A DNA stretch of 64,000 bases from Rhodanobacter sp. A1T4 (GCF_014207185.1 NZ_JACHCP010000004.1:470258-534257); one strand, 5' to 3'; counted from the stretch's first letter, positions 1-8,577 are shown. The notes: generated from the letters alone by a model not told the origin. A program made the numbers and translations.

Positions 1-2
1 CC

Positions 3-1052
3 ATGACAAAGCCGAACGTGCCGTCGATCGCACCGACGGTGAAAATCAACGTCGCCGACAAGGCATCGGCATCAGCCGTCCAGACGTCCATACAAAGACC
101 TGAGCTAAACACGCAGCCGGCGGTTACTGATGCAACTCAGGCGACTGCTCAGCCATCCAGTGCCAGCCAGACTGCCGAATCGCCGAGGAAGTCGGACACG
201 ACGGCAAAAGCAGCCGACGCGAAATCAGCCAGCACCAGTCCGAGCGCAAGTTCGAATCAGCTCAGCAGCGATCGCGATGTCAGCACTGCGCCGAACGCCA
301 CGCCACAGGGCAGCGACACCGCTACCCCAGGGGAATCCAATGGCGTCGTCAATGCACCGGATAACAACGGCAAGCAGGGCTCGCCGCTGTCGTCAGCGCA
401 GGGGCACGGTGCCGACCAGTCAGCCAAGGCCAGCGGCAAGAGCAACGAGGGCGGCAAATCCGATACCGGCCAGATCGGCACCACGGCTGAGGCGGGCGCA
501 GCACAAGGCGACAAGCAGGGCGAGATCGGCAGCTATGTGCAGGTGACGCCGCACGGCGATACCAAGATCATGGATCACGGCACACCCAATATCGGCTACA
601 AGGCCACACGTTTCGACAAAGACTGGACCCCGCTCGGCGAAAGCTCAGTCGACACGGCGCTGCGTCATGCAGTGGAAAAAACCACCGCTACGCACACCTT
701 CAATCTGCCACGCGGTCTGCGCATCAAGTGCGCACTTACGCCACTGCTGCCGATGGCGCTCCTGAGCTGCGGCAATGGCGATCCACCGCCCGCACCGGTC
801 GCCGACAAGGTTTACGACCGCATGCACCTGGCGCCAGCCAATCCAGTCGTGCCCCCGGCACCAGCAAGCAGCACGGCATCCGTCGCCAGCGCGCCCATCC
901 AACTGAATAACGACGCCGAATGCGCCACCGCCCGCGTCAGCGGTGGCCCACCACCGCCCGGCTGTGCGTCGATCATTCTGCCGGTGAAGCTGGCGCATCC
1001 CGCGTCATCGTCATCCAGTTCATGGGTGCCGGCGAGTGATCAGTTTCATTGA
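3..1052 (+). CDS. hypothetical low-complexity protein, possibly 5'-truncated
   Basis: I do not recognise a defined family. The frame is open from the window edge, so the true start may lie upstream; the first ATG is at base 3. Residues 1 to about 175 are rich in Ser, Ala, Thr, Gln and Gly and look disordered. A more conserved-looking stretch (about 180-240) follows, then a short hydrophobic segment near residues 243-257 (CALTPLLPMALLSCG), then a Pro/Ala-rich tail. The make-up resembles proteins annotated 'transmembrane repetitive protein' in Xanthomonadaceae, but that is a weak impression. It lies just before the integron cassette array and reads in the same direction. Coding bias (GC-rich third positions) supports a real gene. 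Function unknown. Confidence 0.6.
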   Translation: MTKPNVPSIAPTVKINVADKASASAVQTSIQRPELNTQPAVTDATQATAQPSSASQTAESPRKSDTTAKAADAKSASTSPSASSNQLSSDRDVSTAPNATPQGSDTATPGESNGVVNAPDNNGKQGSPLSSAQGHGADQSAKASGKSNEGGKSDTGQIGTTAEAGAAQGDKQGEIGSYVQVTPHGDTKIMDHGTPNIGYKATRFDKDWTPLGESSVDTALRHAVEKTTATHTFNLPRGLRIKCALTPLLPMALLSCGNGDPPPAPVADKVYDRMHLAPANPVVPPAPASSTASVASAPIQLNNDAECATARVSGGPPPPGCASIILPVKLAHPASSSSSSWVPASDQFH

Positions 1053-1162
1053 GGCGTTTCCGCTGCGTTGATTGTCTGCGGCCAGCCGCACGCATGTTTC
1101 GTACACGGTGCTTGTCGTTGGCCAGAATGAACCGCCGGATCCAGCCGACATACGCCGGCTCC

Positions 1163-1474
1163 ATGAGGCGTTCAATTTTTCCTATCCTTGTCGTGCTATC
1201 GATTGCGGTTGTGCTCACACTTTTGGCGAGGCAACGCATCTGGACGGAGTCAGGCCTGGAAGGCGCATGTAAAGAGAAGACACGTGCTTATTTTCTAGCA
1301 AAGAAGGTTATGCCCACAGACTGGACGCCGTCTATGCTAAGCACGCTTGGCGAGAGTGTGATGAGTTTCTACGGTAGTTGGCGTGTAGGCACGAAACACT
1401 ATGATGTCATGTGCTCAGCTCGATTTGGCGAACCCATTGTCAGCGTTGGTTACGAGATTGGCGAGCCGAAATAG
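1163..1474 (+). CDS. integron-cassette gene: small membrane-anchored hypothetical protein
   Basis: This encodes a 103-residue protein starting MRRSIFPILVV, with one N-terminal membrane segment (about residues 4-20) followed by a soluble domain with two cysteines. I chose this ATG because a signal-anchor begins there; the same frame extends upstream to 1049 but that part is Arg/Cys-rich and unlike a protein start. Base composition is visibly more AT-rich than the flanking core genes. The stop lies 20 bases before an attC site, the normal gene-attC order of a mobile cassette. The left boundary of this cassette is not visible. No function can be assigned; many cassette genes encode such orphan proteins. 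Confidence 0.55.
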   Translation: MRRSIFPILVVLSIAVVLTLLARQRIWTESGLEGACKEKTRAYFLAKKVMPTDWTPSMLSTLGESVMSFYGSWRVGTKHYDVMCSARFGEPIVSVGYEIGEPK

Positions 1475-1494
1475 CAGCTAAATATCGAGTAGGT

Positions 1495-1551
1495 GCCTAA
1501 CTACTTGTTCAAGGCGGACGGCTCCGTCGCCGCTTAATTTCAGCGTTAGGT
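1495..1551 (+). other. integron attC recombination site 1
   Basis: This is a 57-base imperfect palindrome bounded by the inverse core GCCTAAC (1495-1501) and the core site GTTAGGT (1545-1551). Between them lie TTCAAGGCGG and CCGTCGCCGCTTAA, which pair to form the folded single-stranded site that integron integrases recognise. The layout and inner sequence match Xanthomonas/Pseudomonas-type attC sites as known for the family. It marks the 3' end of the cassette carrying the 103-residue gene. Confidence 0.85.
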
Positions 1552-1573
1552 TTAGATAGCGAAATCAACGAAT

Positions 1574-1993
1574 ATGTCAACAATCATCAAATGGTCAGCA
1601 GCTGCGCTATGTGCGGTGATTCTCTTCACCGTGTATCAGCACCACAAAAGAGCGACTCCTTTCTCAGCGGATCAAATCGCTCAAACGATTGCTTCGCATT
1701 CAAGGCTACCTAATCGGGTTAACGACATAACTGAACTTGAATCAATATCTGGTGCTGGCAGCACAGTTACGTTTGGGTATTCGGTCGCCCAAGGGTTGGA
1801 TGGACCCAAAGACCGTCAAGATACCGAGGTCACTCTAGATCACCAGCTAAAAGACTGGGTGTGCAATCGCGACCCACAAGCAAAGGAAATTCTTGCCGAT
1901 GGCTACATTATTGAGCGACGGTATAGCTTCCAAGGTGGTAGTGATGACATAGTGGTTTCGGTATCTAAGCAGTCGTGCGCATCTGGTACCTAA
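1574..1993 (+). CDS. integron-cassette gene: membrane-anchored hypothetical protein
   Basis: This is a 139-residue protein with an N-terminal membrane anchor (residues about 6-21, IIKWSAAALCAVILFTVY) and a periplasmic-looking domain containing two Cys near the C-terminus. The ATG follows the preceding attC core site by 22 bases, and the TAA stop sits inside the inverse core of the next attC, so gene and attC form one compact cassette. The gene is poorer in GC than the core genome around it, consistent with capture by an integron. I recognise no family and no catalytic motif. The role is unknown. Confidence 0.6.
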   Translation: MSTIIKWSAAALCAVILFTVYQHHKRATPFSADQIAQTIASHSRLPNRVNDITELESISGAGSTVTFGYSVAQGLDGPKDRQDTEVTLDHQLKDWVCNRDPQAKEILADGYIIERRYSFQGGSDDIVVSVSKQSCASGT

Positions 1994-2035
1994 CTACTCG
2001 TTCAAGGCCGCCGCCGCTTAACCCCAGCGTTAGGC
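1988..2035 (+). other. integron attC recombination site 2
   Basis: This is a compact 48-base attC: inverse core ACCTAAC (1988-1994), central palindrome TTCAAGGCCG / CCGCCGCTTAA, and core GTTAGGC (2029-2035). The stop codon of the upstream cassette gene lies inside the inverse core, and the next gene starts only four bases after the core site. Confidence 0.85.
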
Positions 2036-2039
2036 TCAT

Positions 2040-2459
2040 ATGAAAGTAGCTATTGCAATCTGCCTTTGTCTACTCATTGGCGCATGCGCTGGTTCTCACA
2101 TTCGTCCTGATCCGAACTATGTAGCGTTCATGCACACTGCGGTGCTCTACATCGAAGGGCGCCGAACCAGCGAATTCACCTACGTCGTTCCAACGTCAAT
2201 AGATCCGCGAGCGCGTGAGGCGCTTGCCTCTGTACGTAAAGTCGTCACGCCTTCAGAGGTTCCCGCATCCTCCAAGGTACCTTTCTCCAACTACATCGAA
2301 ATCAATAAACTTCAGATTGTTGGAGATACAGCTCTGGTTGAAGGCACGATAGATCCGTACGAGCACAACGGACTCAATTGCGGCCAAGGTTTCTCCTATC
2401 CCTTCAAGTATGTAAATGGCGCATGGCTGCAGCAAACGTCTCACTGGCATATGTGCTAA
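2040..2459 (+). CDS. integron-cassette gene: hypothetical lipoprotein
   Basis: This is a 139-residue protein with a lipoprotein signal peptide: MKVAIAICLCLLIGAC, with the lipobox Cys at residue 16. It is therefore probably lipidated and carried to the periplasmic face of a membrane. The mature part has a Cys pair near the C-terminus (NCGQGF and the terminal HMC). The start lies four bases after the attC core, leaving no room for its own ribosome binding site, as is common in cassettes. The stop codon again merges into attC-like sequence. I recognise no domain. It is AT-richer than its surroundings, which suggests transfer. Confidence 0.6.
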   Translation: MKVAIAICLCLLIGACAGSHIRPDPNYVAFMHTAVLYIEGRRTSEFTYVVPTSIDPRAREALASVRKVVTPSEVPASSKVPFSNYIEINKLQIVGDTALVEGTIDPYEHNGLNCGQGFSYPFKYVNGAWLQQTSHWHMC

Positions 2460-2470
2460 CTACTCTAAGG

Positions 2471-2482
2471 GCCTAACAATTC
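2471..2482 (+). other. left fragment of an attC site interrupted by an IS
   Basis: GCCTAACAATTC is the usual opening of a Xanthomonas-type attC (inverse core plus next bases), but it stops abruptly and IS sequence follows. The matching right half begins near 4019. A second inverse-core-like stretch, TGCTAACTACTC, lies just upstream (2454-2465), and its TACTC recurs at 4019-4023. Either stretch could be the original left half. Confidence 0.6.
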
Positions 2483-2497
2483 CGTAAGAGACTTCCC

Positions 2498-2830
2498 GTC
2501 AATACCGCCCGCTTGATGCTCTTGCCTTGAGCTTTCAGGCTTTCGCTGGCCATCATTTTGCCCTCTATGTTGCGTCGTGCGTGTCAGTGCGTTTGGCGTT
2601 GAACGTTGCCAGACTGCATTTCCGTAAACGGTCTTGTTGCATCGATGGTGCTGACGCGGACCTGGGTATAAACCGCGCCCGGAGACCTCGCTCGTTCAGC
2701 GGTGTCGTCGGTGTCTGGCGATCAACCAGACACGTTTAGACGTCCAGAATGTTAGTCAGGTTCTCTCCGGGTGGGTCTGACCCGTTGCTACCTCTTCGCG
2801 CTGACGTTGAACGGATGAAACGTGTCGCCT
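2498..2830 (-). ncRNA. candidate bridge-RNA region of the IS1111-type element
   Basis: This is the long non-coding tail downstream of the transposase stop. In IS1111-group elements the bridge RNA that pairs with donor and target DNA is encoded in this right-end region (established for the family). The sequence shows a perfect 8-bp hairpin (GTGTCTGG 2711-2718 with CCAGACAC 2726-2733). It also contains the plus-strand string CTCGTTCAGCGG (2691-2702), which resembles the attC text CTCGTTCAAGGCGG around the insertion point and could be part of a target-binding loop. Both the RNA limits and its expression are inference. Confidence 0.35.
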
Positions 2831-2832
2831 GG

Positions 2833-3939
2833 TTACGCCGCGGTGCTCATCGTGATGGCGTGTTTGCCGGCCGGGCGCTGCACCATGGCCCGAGGCCACC
2901 CAGTCGGGTGCTTCAGCCACGCGTCGGCATCGTAGGTTTCGTCATGGGCCAGCATCGCCCACAGCTGCCGGGCGTGTTTGTTGGCAATGGCCACCAGCAC
3001 TTTGCCGAACGGCATCCGACAGGCCAGCTGGCGTATCCATATCTGCTCGGGCGTGGACTTATCCACGCTGACCGCTTTGGCCCGCTGCAGGTTGCTGCGG
3101 GCTCCCTGGATCAGCAGCGTGCGCAGGTAGCCATCGCCACGACAGCTGATTGCACCCAAGCGAGCATGGCCGCCACTGGAATGCTGCGTCGGCACCAAAC
3201 CCAGCCACGCGCTGACCTGTCGGCCGTTGCGAAATTCCTTGGCATCGCCCAGCGTAGCGATCGCCGCATCGGCGGTGATCGCACCGACCCCGACCATCGC
3301 GCGCAGCCGCACACACCGCTCGTCCGCCCGCGCATGGGCGTCGATGCGTGCACTGCACGCGGTGCGGACCTGCCCCCAGTGTGCGCTGAGGTTGCGCAGC
3401 AGCTCGCGCATCTCAGAAGGCAATGCCGTCTGCTGATCCAGGTCGGCCAAGACACGGCGCAGGGCATGATCGCTTTTCGCCACCACGATGCCGAATTCGG
3501 CCAGCAATCCGCGCAGGCGGTTGCCGATCGCCAACGACTCGACCTTGTAACCCTCGCGCACCCGATGCCATGACAACCGCGCTTGTTGATCGATGGTTTT
3601 GACCGGCACGAAGCGCATATTACCTTGGCGGGCCGCAGTGGCGATCGCCTCGGCATCGTTGCGGTCGTTCTTCGCGGTGCGATTCTTGCGAAACGGCGTG
3701 ACGAACTGTGCCGCCATCAAGCGTGGCTGCAAGCCGAACTCCAGGCAACACCGGCCTCAATGGTGCGCACCGCTGCATGCCTCCATCGCCACGACCGTGC
3801 CCGCCGGCACCTGTGCCAGCCACGCCGCAAAGGCATCCCGCTTGAGATCCCGGCGGCGCAGTACATGCCCGCTGTCGTCCATCTCGCACACCGAAAACAC
3901 GCTCTTCGCCAAATCCACGCCGATGGTTATAGTGTTCAT
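2833..3939 (-). pseudogene. IS110/IS1111-family transposase with an internal stop codon
   Basis: This would be a DEDD transposase of about 367 residues. The N-terminal RuvC-like part starts MNTITIGVDLAKSVF (first Asp) and reaches VAMEACSGAHH (the Glu). The same frame then meets TGA at 3757-3759 and continues without any frameshift as GRCCLEFGLQPRLMAAQFV, KNDRNDAEAIA (the DxxD-type pair) and the Tnp_20-type C-terminal domain (RLRAMVGVGAITADAA). Family members have Trp after this HH pair, so the stop is best read as TGG changed to TGA. Everything else looks intact, so the inactivation appears recent. The ATG at 3937-3939 fits the family start. Confidence 0.85.
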
Positions 3940-4018
3940 GGAGACTTCCTCTTCGAGTGACGGTTGATCAGCATCACCATCATGGCCCTCGAGGCCGAAA
4001 GGGGAGGAAGTCTCTTTT

Positions 4019-4069
4019 TACTCGCTCAAGGCGGACGGCTTCGCCGCCGCTTAACTCCAGCGTTCGGGC
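4019..4069 (+). other. right part of the interrupted attC site
   Basis: TACTCGCTCAAGGCGG, a short loop, GCCGCCGCTTAA and then CAGCGTTCGGGC reproduce the body and 3' end of an attC that lacks its inverse core. The core site is degenerate (GTTCGGGC instead of GTTAGGC). It directly abuts the IS end. The gene that follows starts eight bases downstream. Confidence 0.7.
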
Positions 4070-4076
4070 GCATATC

Positions 4077-4553
4077 ATGCAACTCATCTTTACGAAAGGA
4101 TCCGGAAAACACGACAAGATGGAAGTGATCAGAGATGACTCCCTTACCGATCTTGCTGAAAGTATTGAATGCCCCAAGCAAGGCATCATTCCTCATGACA
4201 TGGTTCACTACGCTGTCGAGCATACGCTCCATAAGCGGGGTTTTATCGGTCGCATTCTTGATGGTGAGGCAGCCTCATTCCATATGGAGGCTGAGTCTGA
4301 GAGCGATGGAGTGGAGCGCCTCGTCGAGGTATTTCAAGCTGATGGCTGGTCAGGCTGGAGCAGCTCCCCGACAGACATGTTCGACTTGTATCAAGTCACT
4401 TGTAGAGCTCGTCAATGTAAGCCTTTGGCGTTAGAAGCTGATGACATTGATGCCGTGCGCAAGAGAATTCTGGAGCTTACGGAACAATGGCAGTCAATTC
4501 CTGTGGGCAAGTCGCTGGCTTTGCAGTTCGAGCATAGCCAGCATGCGCCCTGA
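4077..4553 (+). CDS. integron-cassette gene: hypothetical cytoplasmic protein
   Basis: This is a 158-residue protein starting MQLIFTKGSGKHDKMEV. It has no signal peptide or membrane segment and is acidic and soluble. I start it at the ATG just after the attC core; the longer open frame runs back into the IS and attC and is not plausible. After the stop, CCCTGACATTTCGTC (4550-4564) resembles a decayed attC inverse core, so the cassette's own attC seems lost and the array ends here. I recognise no family. Composition is AT-richer than neighbouring chromosomal genes. Confidence 0.6.
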   Translation: MQLIFTKGSGKHDKMEVIRDDSLTDLAESIECPKQGIIPHDMVHYAVEHTLHKRGFIGRILDGEAASFHMEAESESDGVERLVEVFQADGWSGWSSSPTDMFDLYQVTCRARQCKPLALEADDIDAVRKRILELTEQWQSIPVGKSLALQFEHSQHAP

Positions 4554-4662
4554 CATTTCGTCCGTGGAAGTGGTCATCATTTTTCATGCGGCATATGTCC
4601 CAATCACTCGATCTGCATCGGGTGGCATCAAAGGTCGTCCAGCGTCTTTTTACTTAACTTCC

Positions 4663-6063
4663 TCAGTCATCAGGCAGGTTTGACGCCGAGGCGAGTCCCA
4701 GGAACTGTCGTGCTGTCGCAAATCGATTAAGTACCAGGCGTTCGAGCAGGAGGACGATCACCATCGTCGCTCCCAGCAGTGGCAGTAACAGGCCAAGTAA
4801 GACCAGTAGGCCGATCATGACGAACGGATAGCGCACGCCAGCATGCGCGGGTAGGGCGCCGATCGAGCCGGTGGGCCTGCGCCGCCACCAGAGCACGACA
4901 GCGCTTGTGGACAGCATGATCATGCCGAGCGCGGTGAACACGCCCAGGATCTGGTTGAGCGGTGGAAACAGCTGGCCCTCGTGGATGGCCACGCCGTAGC
5001 CGATGATCCGGTCGAGCAGTGGGCGCTGGGAGAACGCGGTGCGACTGACCATGGTGCCGGTAGCACCATCGAGTACAAGATCAATACGCAATGGGCGATT
5101 CCCTGCATCGGAACGCGCGGCCCGTGTGGGTGCGAATTTGGACGGTGGTGAAATCAGAATCGGTGGCGCCAGATTTTGTGCAGTGACTGTCGGCATCAGG
5201 CGATCAAGTGCCGAGTAGTCCATACCGATAGGTCCCCCATCAGCATCGCCCGGCATGGTCATGCCCGGCATGGAAGGCGCTCGTGCAGGAGCATTTTGCA
5301 GGGCGGCGATCGCCCGGTCGTGTGCGCTGCCGATGCTCCAGTCTTGTGCGGTAACGGTGCTGGCATAAGTCTGCCGCAGTGTATGCAGCATGCCGCCCCA
5401 GGATTTGCTCCACGGTAGCCCCGACACCAGCAGAAACAGTGCGAAGCACGACACCCAGACGCCGGTTACCGCATGCATATCGCGCCAGAACGTGCGCGAG
5501 CCGTGGCGCAAACGTGGATACAGCACGCCGCCGAGGCGGCGCGTTCGAGGCCACCATAGGTAGAGTCCACTCAACAGCATCAGGATGGTCCACGAGGCTG
5601 CCAGTTCCACCAGCATCGAGCCTGCTGTGCCTAGAAGCAGCTCGCCATGCAAATAGAAAATTACCCGCATGAAGCGATCGCTCTCACCCACAACATGCAA
5701 CACGCGAAGGCTGGACGGATCGACAAACACGCGAATGATTTCCGGGCCTTTACCGACCAAAACGCGTGTCGCCGCGTCGCGTGAGGTAGGCAACTCGTAG
5801 GCGTTCAGCACCCCGCCGGGTACCGCTTTCAGTGCGGCGAGGACCTGAGCAGATGCTGGCTGCGGTGTGCCGCTGGTGACGTGGGCATACTGTCGTTCCA
5901 GCAGTGGTTCGATCTGCGGCTTGAACAGGTAGATCATCCCTGTGATCGATAGCCACACGATAAACGGCAGACAGAACAGGCCGGCATAGAAATGCCAACG
6001 CCAGATCAGGCGGTAAATCTGCTGTCGCCGCGTCATCGTGGTCGCCTTGGGAAGGTCGGCCAT
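4663..6063 (-). CDS. PepSY-associated membrane protein, TonB-receptor partner
   Basis: This is a 466-residue inner-membrane protein of the PepSY_TM family. Membrane segments lie at about residues 27-47, 150-170, 200-216, 375-392 and 413-442, with two periplasmic PepSY-like parts between them. Family members sit beside TonB-dependent receptors and are thought to act in reduction or release of the imported metal complex. A Met-rich stretch (MPGMTMPG, residues 265-272) in the large periplasmic loop could bind copper; that is inference. The start ATG lies 14 bases after the receptor's stop; a GTG at 6081 overlapping that stop is an alternative. It is the last gene of the DUF2946/receptor/PepSY group. 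Confidence 0.8.
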   Translation of the reverse strand: MADLPKATTMTRRQQIYRLIWRWHFYAGLFCLPFIVWLSITGMIYLFKPQIEPLLERQYAHVTSGTPQPASAQVLAALKAVPGGVLNAYELPTSRDAATRVLVGKGPEIIRVFVDPSSLRVLHVVGESDRFMRVIFYLHGELLLGTAGSMLVELAASWTILMLLSGLYLWWPRTRRLGGVLYPRLRHGSRTFWRDMHAVTGVWVSCFALFLLVSGLPWSKSWGGMLHTLRQTYASTVTAQDWSIGSAHDRAIAALQNAPARAPSMPGMTMPGDADGGPIGMDYSALDRLMPTVTAQNLAPPILISPPSKFAPTRAARSDAGNRPLRIDLVLDGATGTMVSRTAFSQRPLLDRIIGYGVAIHEGQLFPPLNQILGVFTALGMIMLSTSAVVLWWRRRPTGSIGALPAHAGVRYPFVMIGLLVLLGLLLPLLGATMVIVLLLERLVLNRFATARQFLGLASASNLPDD

Positions 6064-6077
6064 TGCACGTATGGCAT

Positions 6078-8402
6078 TCACAGATGCACCTCGGCTTTGA
6101 CATAGATGGTGCGCGACGGATACGGGTAATAAACGTAGTAGCGACGATTGGTGAGATTGTCCACGCCGACGCCGACATTCCAGTGCGCATTCACCGTCCA
6201 GTTGAAGCTGGTATCCCACGTCAGAAAATCGCTGACGCCACCGAAAGTATCGGGGTTGATATCACTGTGGTTGAGCGTGTTGTATTGGCGGCTGGAATAA
6301 CGTCCGGCCAGGGTCAGCGACGTACTCTCACTGCTGTGCCAGGTGCCAATCACATTGGCGCGCCATCGAGGCACGCGATAGAACTGCTTGCCCTCGGCGG
6401 TCGGGTTTTGCGGATCGCTCACGGTGGTGGCTTGCGTATACGCACCGTTGGCCGTCAGATCCAGACGGTCGAATAGCACGCCCTGGCCCTGATAACTGAC
6501 TTCCGCACCACGGGTGCGCACTAGTCCCACATTCTGCACATTGGTGACCGTGGGAAATACGCTGTAGTCAGTCTGATTGAAAAGCGTATCGCGGGTGTCG
6601 CTGCGGTAGAGCGAAAAGCGAGTCAGGCCACGCGCAGTCGTCCATTCGGCAGAAAGTTCTCGGGAGAGATCGTTTTCCGGTTTGAGGTAGGGATTGTTGT
6701 TGACCAGACTCAAGCCACTGAATGATCCCTGGAACAATTCGCCCACCGTCGGAAACCGATACGCGCGTGCACCAGACAATCGCAGCAGCCATGCATCGTC
6801 CAGTTGGAAGGCGAGCGAGGCCTTTGGCGACAGATGTTTCTCTTTGCGCGGCAGCAGCGCAGCGTAGCTCGTTGTCGCGCCGTTCGTTTTGCTGATGAAG
6901 CCATCGAAGGCTCGCCATTGCTCGTAGCGTGCTCCGTAAGTGAGCTGCCAACGGGCACTCAGCTGCCAGGCATCCTGCAGATAGATTGCCTGGGTTTGGG
7001 TGCTGCCCCCGGTTGCGCTGATTGACGCATCGGCGTGTCCGTCAATCCACTGGCCCAGGGCAAAGGTGTTGTTGACCAGCGCATAGCCATCGTAGTGATA
7101 GCCCATACTGACCCAATGGCTGCCAGCATCGATCTGATCGGGACGGTAGCTGCTGCGCAGGTCGAACGTACGCCAGCGGCTGCCGTCACCTAGCGTGATC
7201 TGACCTGGACCGTCGTTCGTCAGCGCACTGCTTGCGGAGCGATCCTGGCTCTTGTCGCGATCGAAGTAGGATGCCTGCGCCTGTACGTTCCAGCCGCTCT
7301 CGCGGTGCGTACCCAGTGATATGCCGTAGAGATAGTTTTCACTGCGGCGCGTGCTCGGCGCAAAAAAGCCGGCCGGTATGACGTATTGCTGGCCATCGAT
7401 CGCCACCGTTCCCGCCAGCACCGTCTGGCCGCTAGCATCGCGAAGGTAGCTCTCTGTTCGGTGGCTGAGATCCTGGCTCCAATAGCCGATGTCCAGTCCA
7501 CCTCGCAGGTCCGGGGTGAAGTCGTAAGTGAGCTTGAGATTGGCCTGATCCTGTGAGGTGGCTTCCTGCCCTTCGCTATTGATGCCCACGGTGGTTCGCG
7601 GTTGACCATTCGGGCCGACATCGGTGAGCGCGCCGGTGACTGGGACCGCCGTGCTGGCTGCGGTGCCTGAGAGGTTCTGTGTGGCGAATACCAGTGGCTG
7701 ACCGTTGCTTTGCAGATGCGCAAATCCCACCAGAAACGACAGCTTGCCCACGCGGTCACCTAGCGTGACGCTGTTGCGGCTACCGCCGTAGTTGCCGTCG
7801 ACGCCGTCGTTGTCGACATGCTGGGTGAACAGTTGCGTCTGCGCCGACAGTTCCAGTTTGTCTGGCATGCGGGTGGTCATCAGCACCGTGGCACCGATCG
7901 CGTTGCCTGGATACAGCGCCGAGTAGGCGCCATACAACACATCGACCCGTGCCAGATGATCGGTAAACACCATCGACCAGCGTGGCGGCGTGCTGAACGC
8001 GTTGTTCGAAAAATCGCTCAGCAACAAACCATCCAGATACACCAAGCCACGGGAGCTTTGCGAATTGCCGGTGCCTCGCACCGCAAACGTGGCGTTTTCA
8101 TCGCCGATGAAACGTTTGCGTATGCCCATAGCCGGCATGTACTTCAGTGAGTCCTCGGCATTGACGATGTTGAGATCGTGCAACTGCGCCGCGCTGATGG
8201 TTTCGACTGCCGCGGGTATGTTGGGATCGAACGGCGGCGAAGCTGGCTTCACCCCATTCACCTCAACGGCTTTGAGTGTCTTGGCGGTAGTCGATGGTGA
8301 CGTGTATGCGTCATCCGTCGCGCCCTGCGCCGTCGCAAAGCAAGGAAAGAGCAAAACAAGCGGCAGTGCGATGAATGCACTGTTCGAAGGAGAAAATCGC
8401 AT
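6078..8402 (-). CDS. TonB-dependent outer-membrane receptor
   Basis: This is a 774-residue receptor. A signal peptide (MRFSPSNSAFIALPLVLLF...ATAQ) is followed by a plug domain: VEVNG-type start, IPAAVETISAAQL, then FAVRGTGNSQSSRG, and YLDGLLLSD. A 22-strand barrel follows and ends in the aromatic-rich YVKAEVHL. I chose the ATG at 8402 because GGAAG lies a few bases upstream and the signal peptide starts there. It would import a metal chelate across the outer membrane using TonB energy. The substrate is not certain: the PepSY partner suggests siderophore or metal, and the upstream DUF2946 gene points towards copper. Confidence 0.88.
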   Translation of the reverse strand: MRFSPSNSAFIALPLVLLFPCFATAQGATDDAYTSPSTTAKTLKAVEVNGVKPASPPFDPNIPAAVETISAAQLHDLNIVNAEDSLKYMPAMGIRKRFIGDENATFAVRGTGNSQSSRGLVYLDGLLLSDFSNNAFSTPPRWSMVFTDHLARVDVLYGAYSALYPGNAIGATVLMTTRMPDKLELSAQTQLFTQHVDNDGVDGNYGGSRNSVTLGDRVGKLSFLVGFAHLQSNGQPLVFATQNLSGTAASTAVPVTGALTDVGPNGQPRTTVGINSEGQEATSQDQANLKLTYDFTPDLRGGLDIGYWSQDLSHRTESYLRDASGQTVLAGTVAIDGQQYVIPAGFFAPSTRRSENYLYGISLGTHRESGWNVQAQASYFDRDKSQDRSASSALTNDGPGQITLGDGSRWRTFDLRSSYRPDQIDAGSHWVSMGYHYDGYALVNNTFALGQWIDGHADASISATGGSTQTQAIYLQDAWQLSARWQLTYGARYEQWRAFDGFISKTNGATTSYAALLPRKEKHLSPKASLAFQLDDAWLLRLSGARAYRFPTVGELFQGSFSGLSLVNNNPYLKPENDLSRELSAEWTTARGLTRFSLYRSDTRDTLFNQTDYSVFPTVTNVQNVGLVRTRGAEVSYQGQGVLFDRLDLTANGAYTQATTVSDPQNPTAEGKQFYRVPRWRANVIGTWHSSESTSLTLAGRYSSRQYNTLNHSDINPDTFGGVSDFLTWDTSFNWTVNAHWNVGVGVDNLTNRRYYVYYPYPSRTIYVKAEVHL

Positions 8403-8577
8403 GAATAACTTCCGGTCTATGACGCGCCGCGGTGGCGGCAGCAATCAAGTTAGGCAGGCATCACGGGGCATAGACGGCCGACAGCGCGCGCACGGTTTAT
8501 GCGCACCGGTCTTGACGAATGCCTTGTGGAGCAATAACGATCGACGCGTGCACAACGGCGACGCGCGATCCGCGGGA

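Larger units (their letters stand above)
2478..4018 (-). mobile_element. IS110-family element of the IS1111-attC type inserted in an attC site
   Basis: The element holds one DEDD transposase gene on the minus strand, about 80 bases of non-coding DNA before it and about 350 bases after it. Subterminal inverted repeats are AAGAGACTTCC (2486-2496) and GGAAGTCTCTT (4006-4016), each with a few bases outside them. Short subterminal repeats are the hallmark of the IS1111 branch, whereas IS110 proper lacks them. Insertion inside an attC site is the known target choice of the IS1111-attC group. The exact ends are uncertain by up to about 12 bases because attC-like sequence occurs twice on the left. 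The copy is probably inactive because of a stop codon in the transposase. Confidence 0.8.

Noticed and set aside
1053..1162. attI site or earlier attC at the left edge of the cassette array
   Set aside because: GCGTTGATTG near 1066 only faintly resembles a core site and has no partner inverse core; not enough to call.
2749..3573. 274-codon plus-strand frame inside the IS
   Set aside because: It is the complement of the transposase; the minus strand shows the DEDD transposase motifs.
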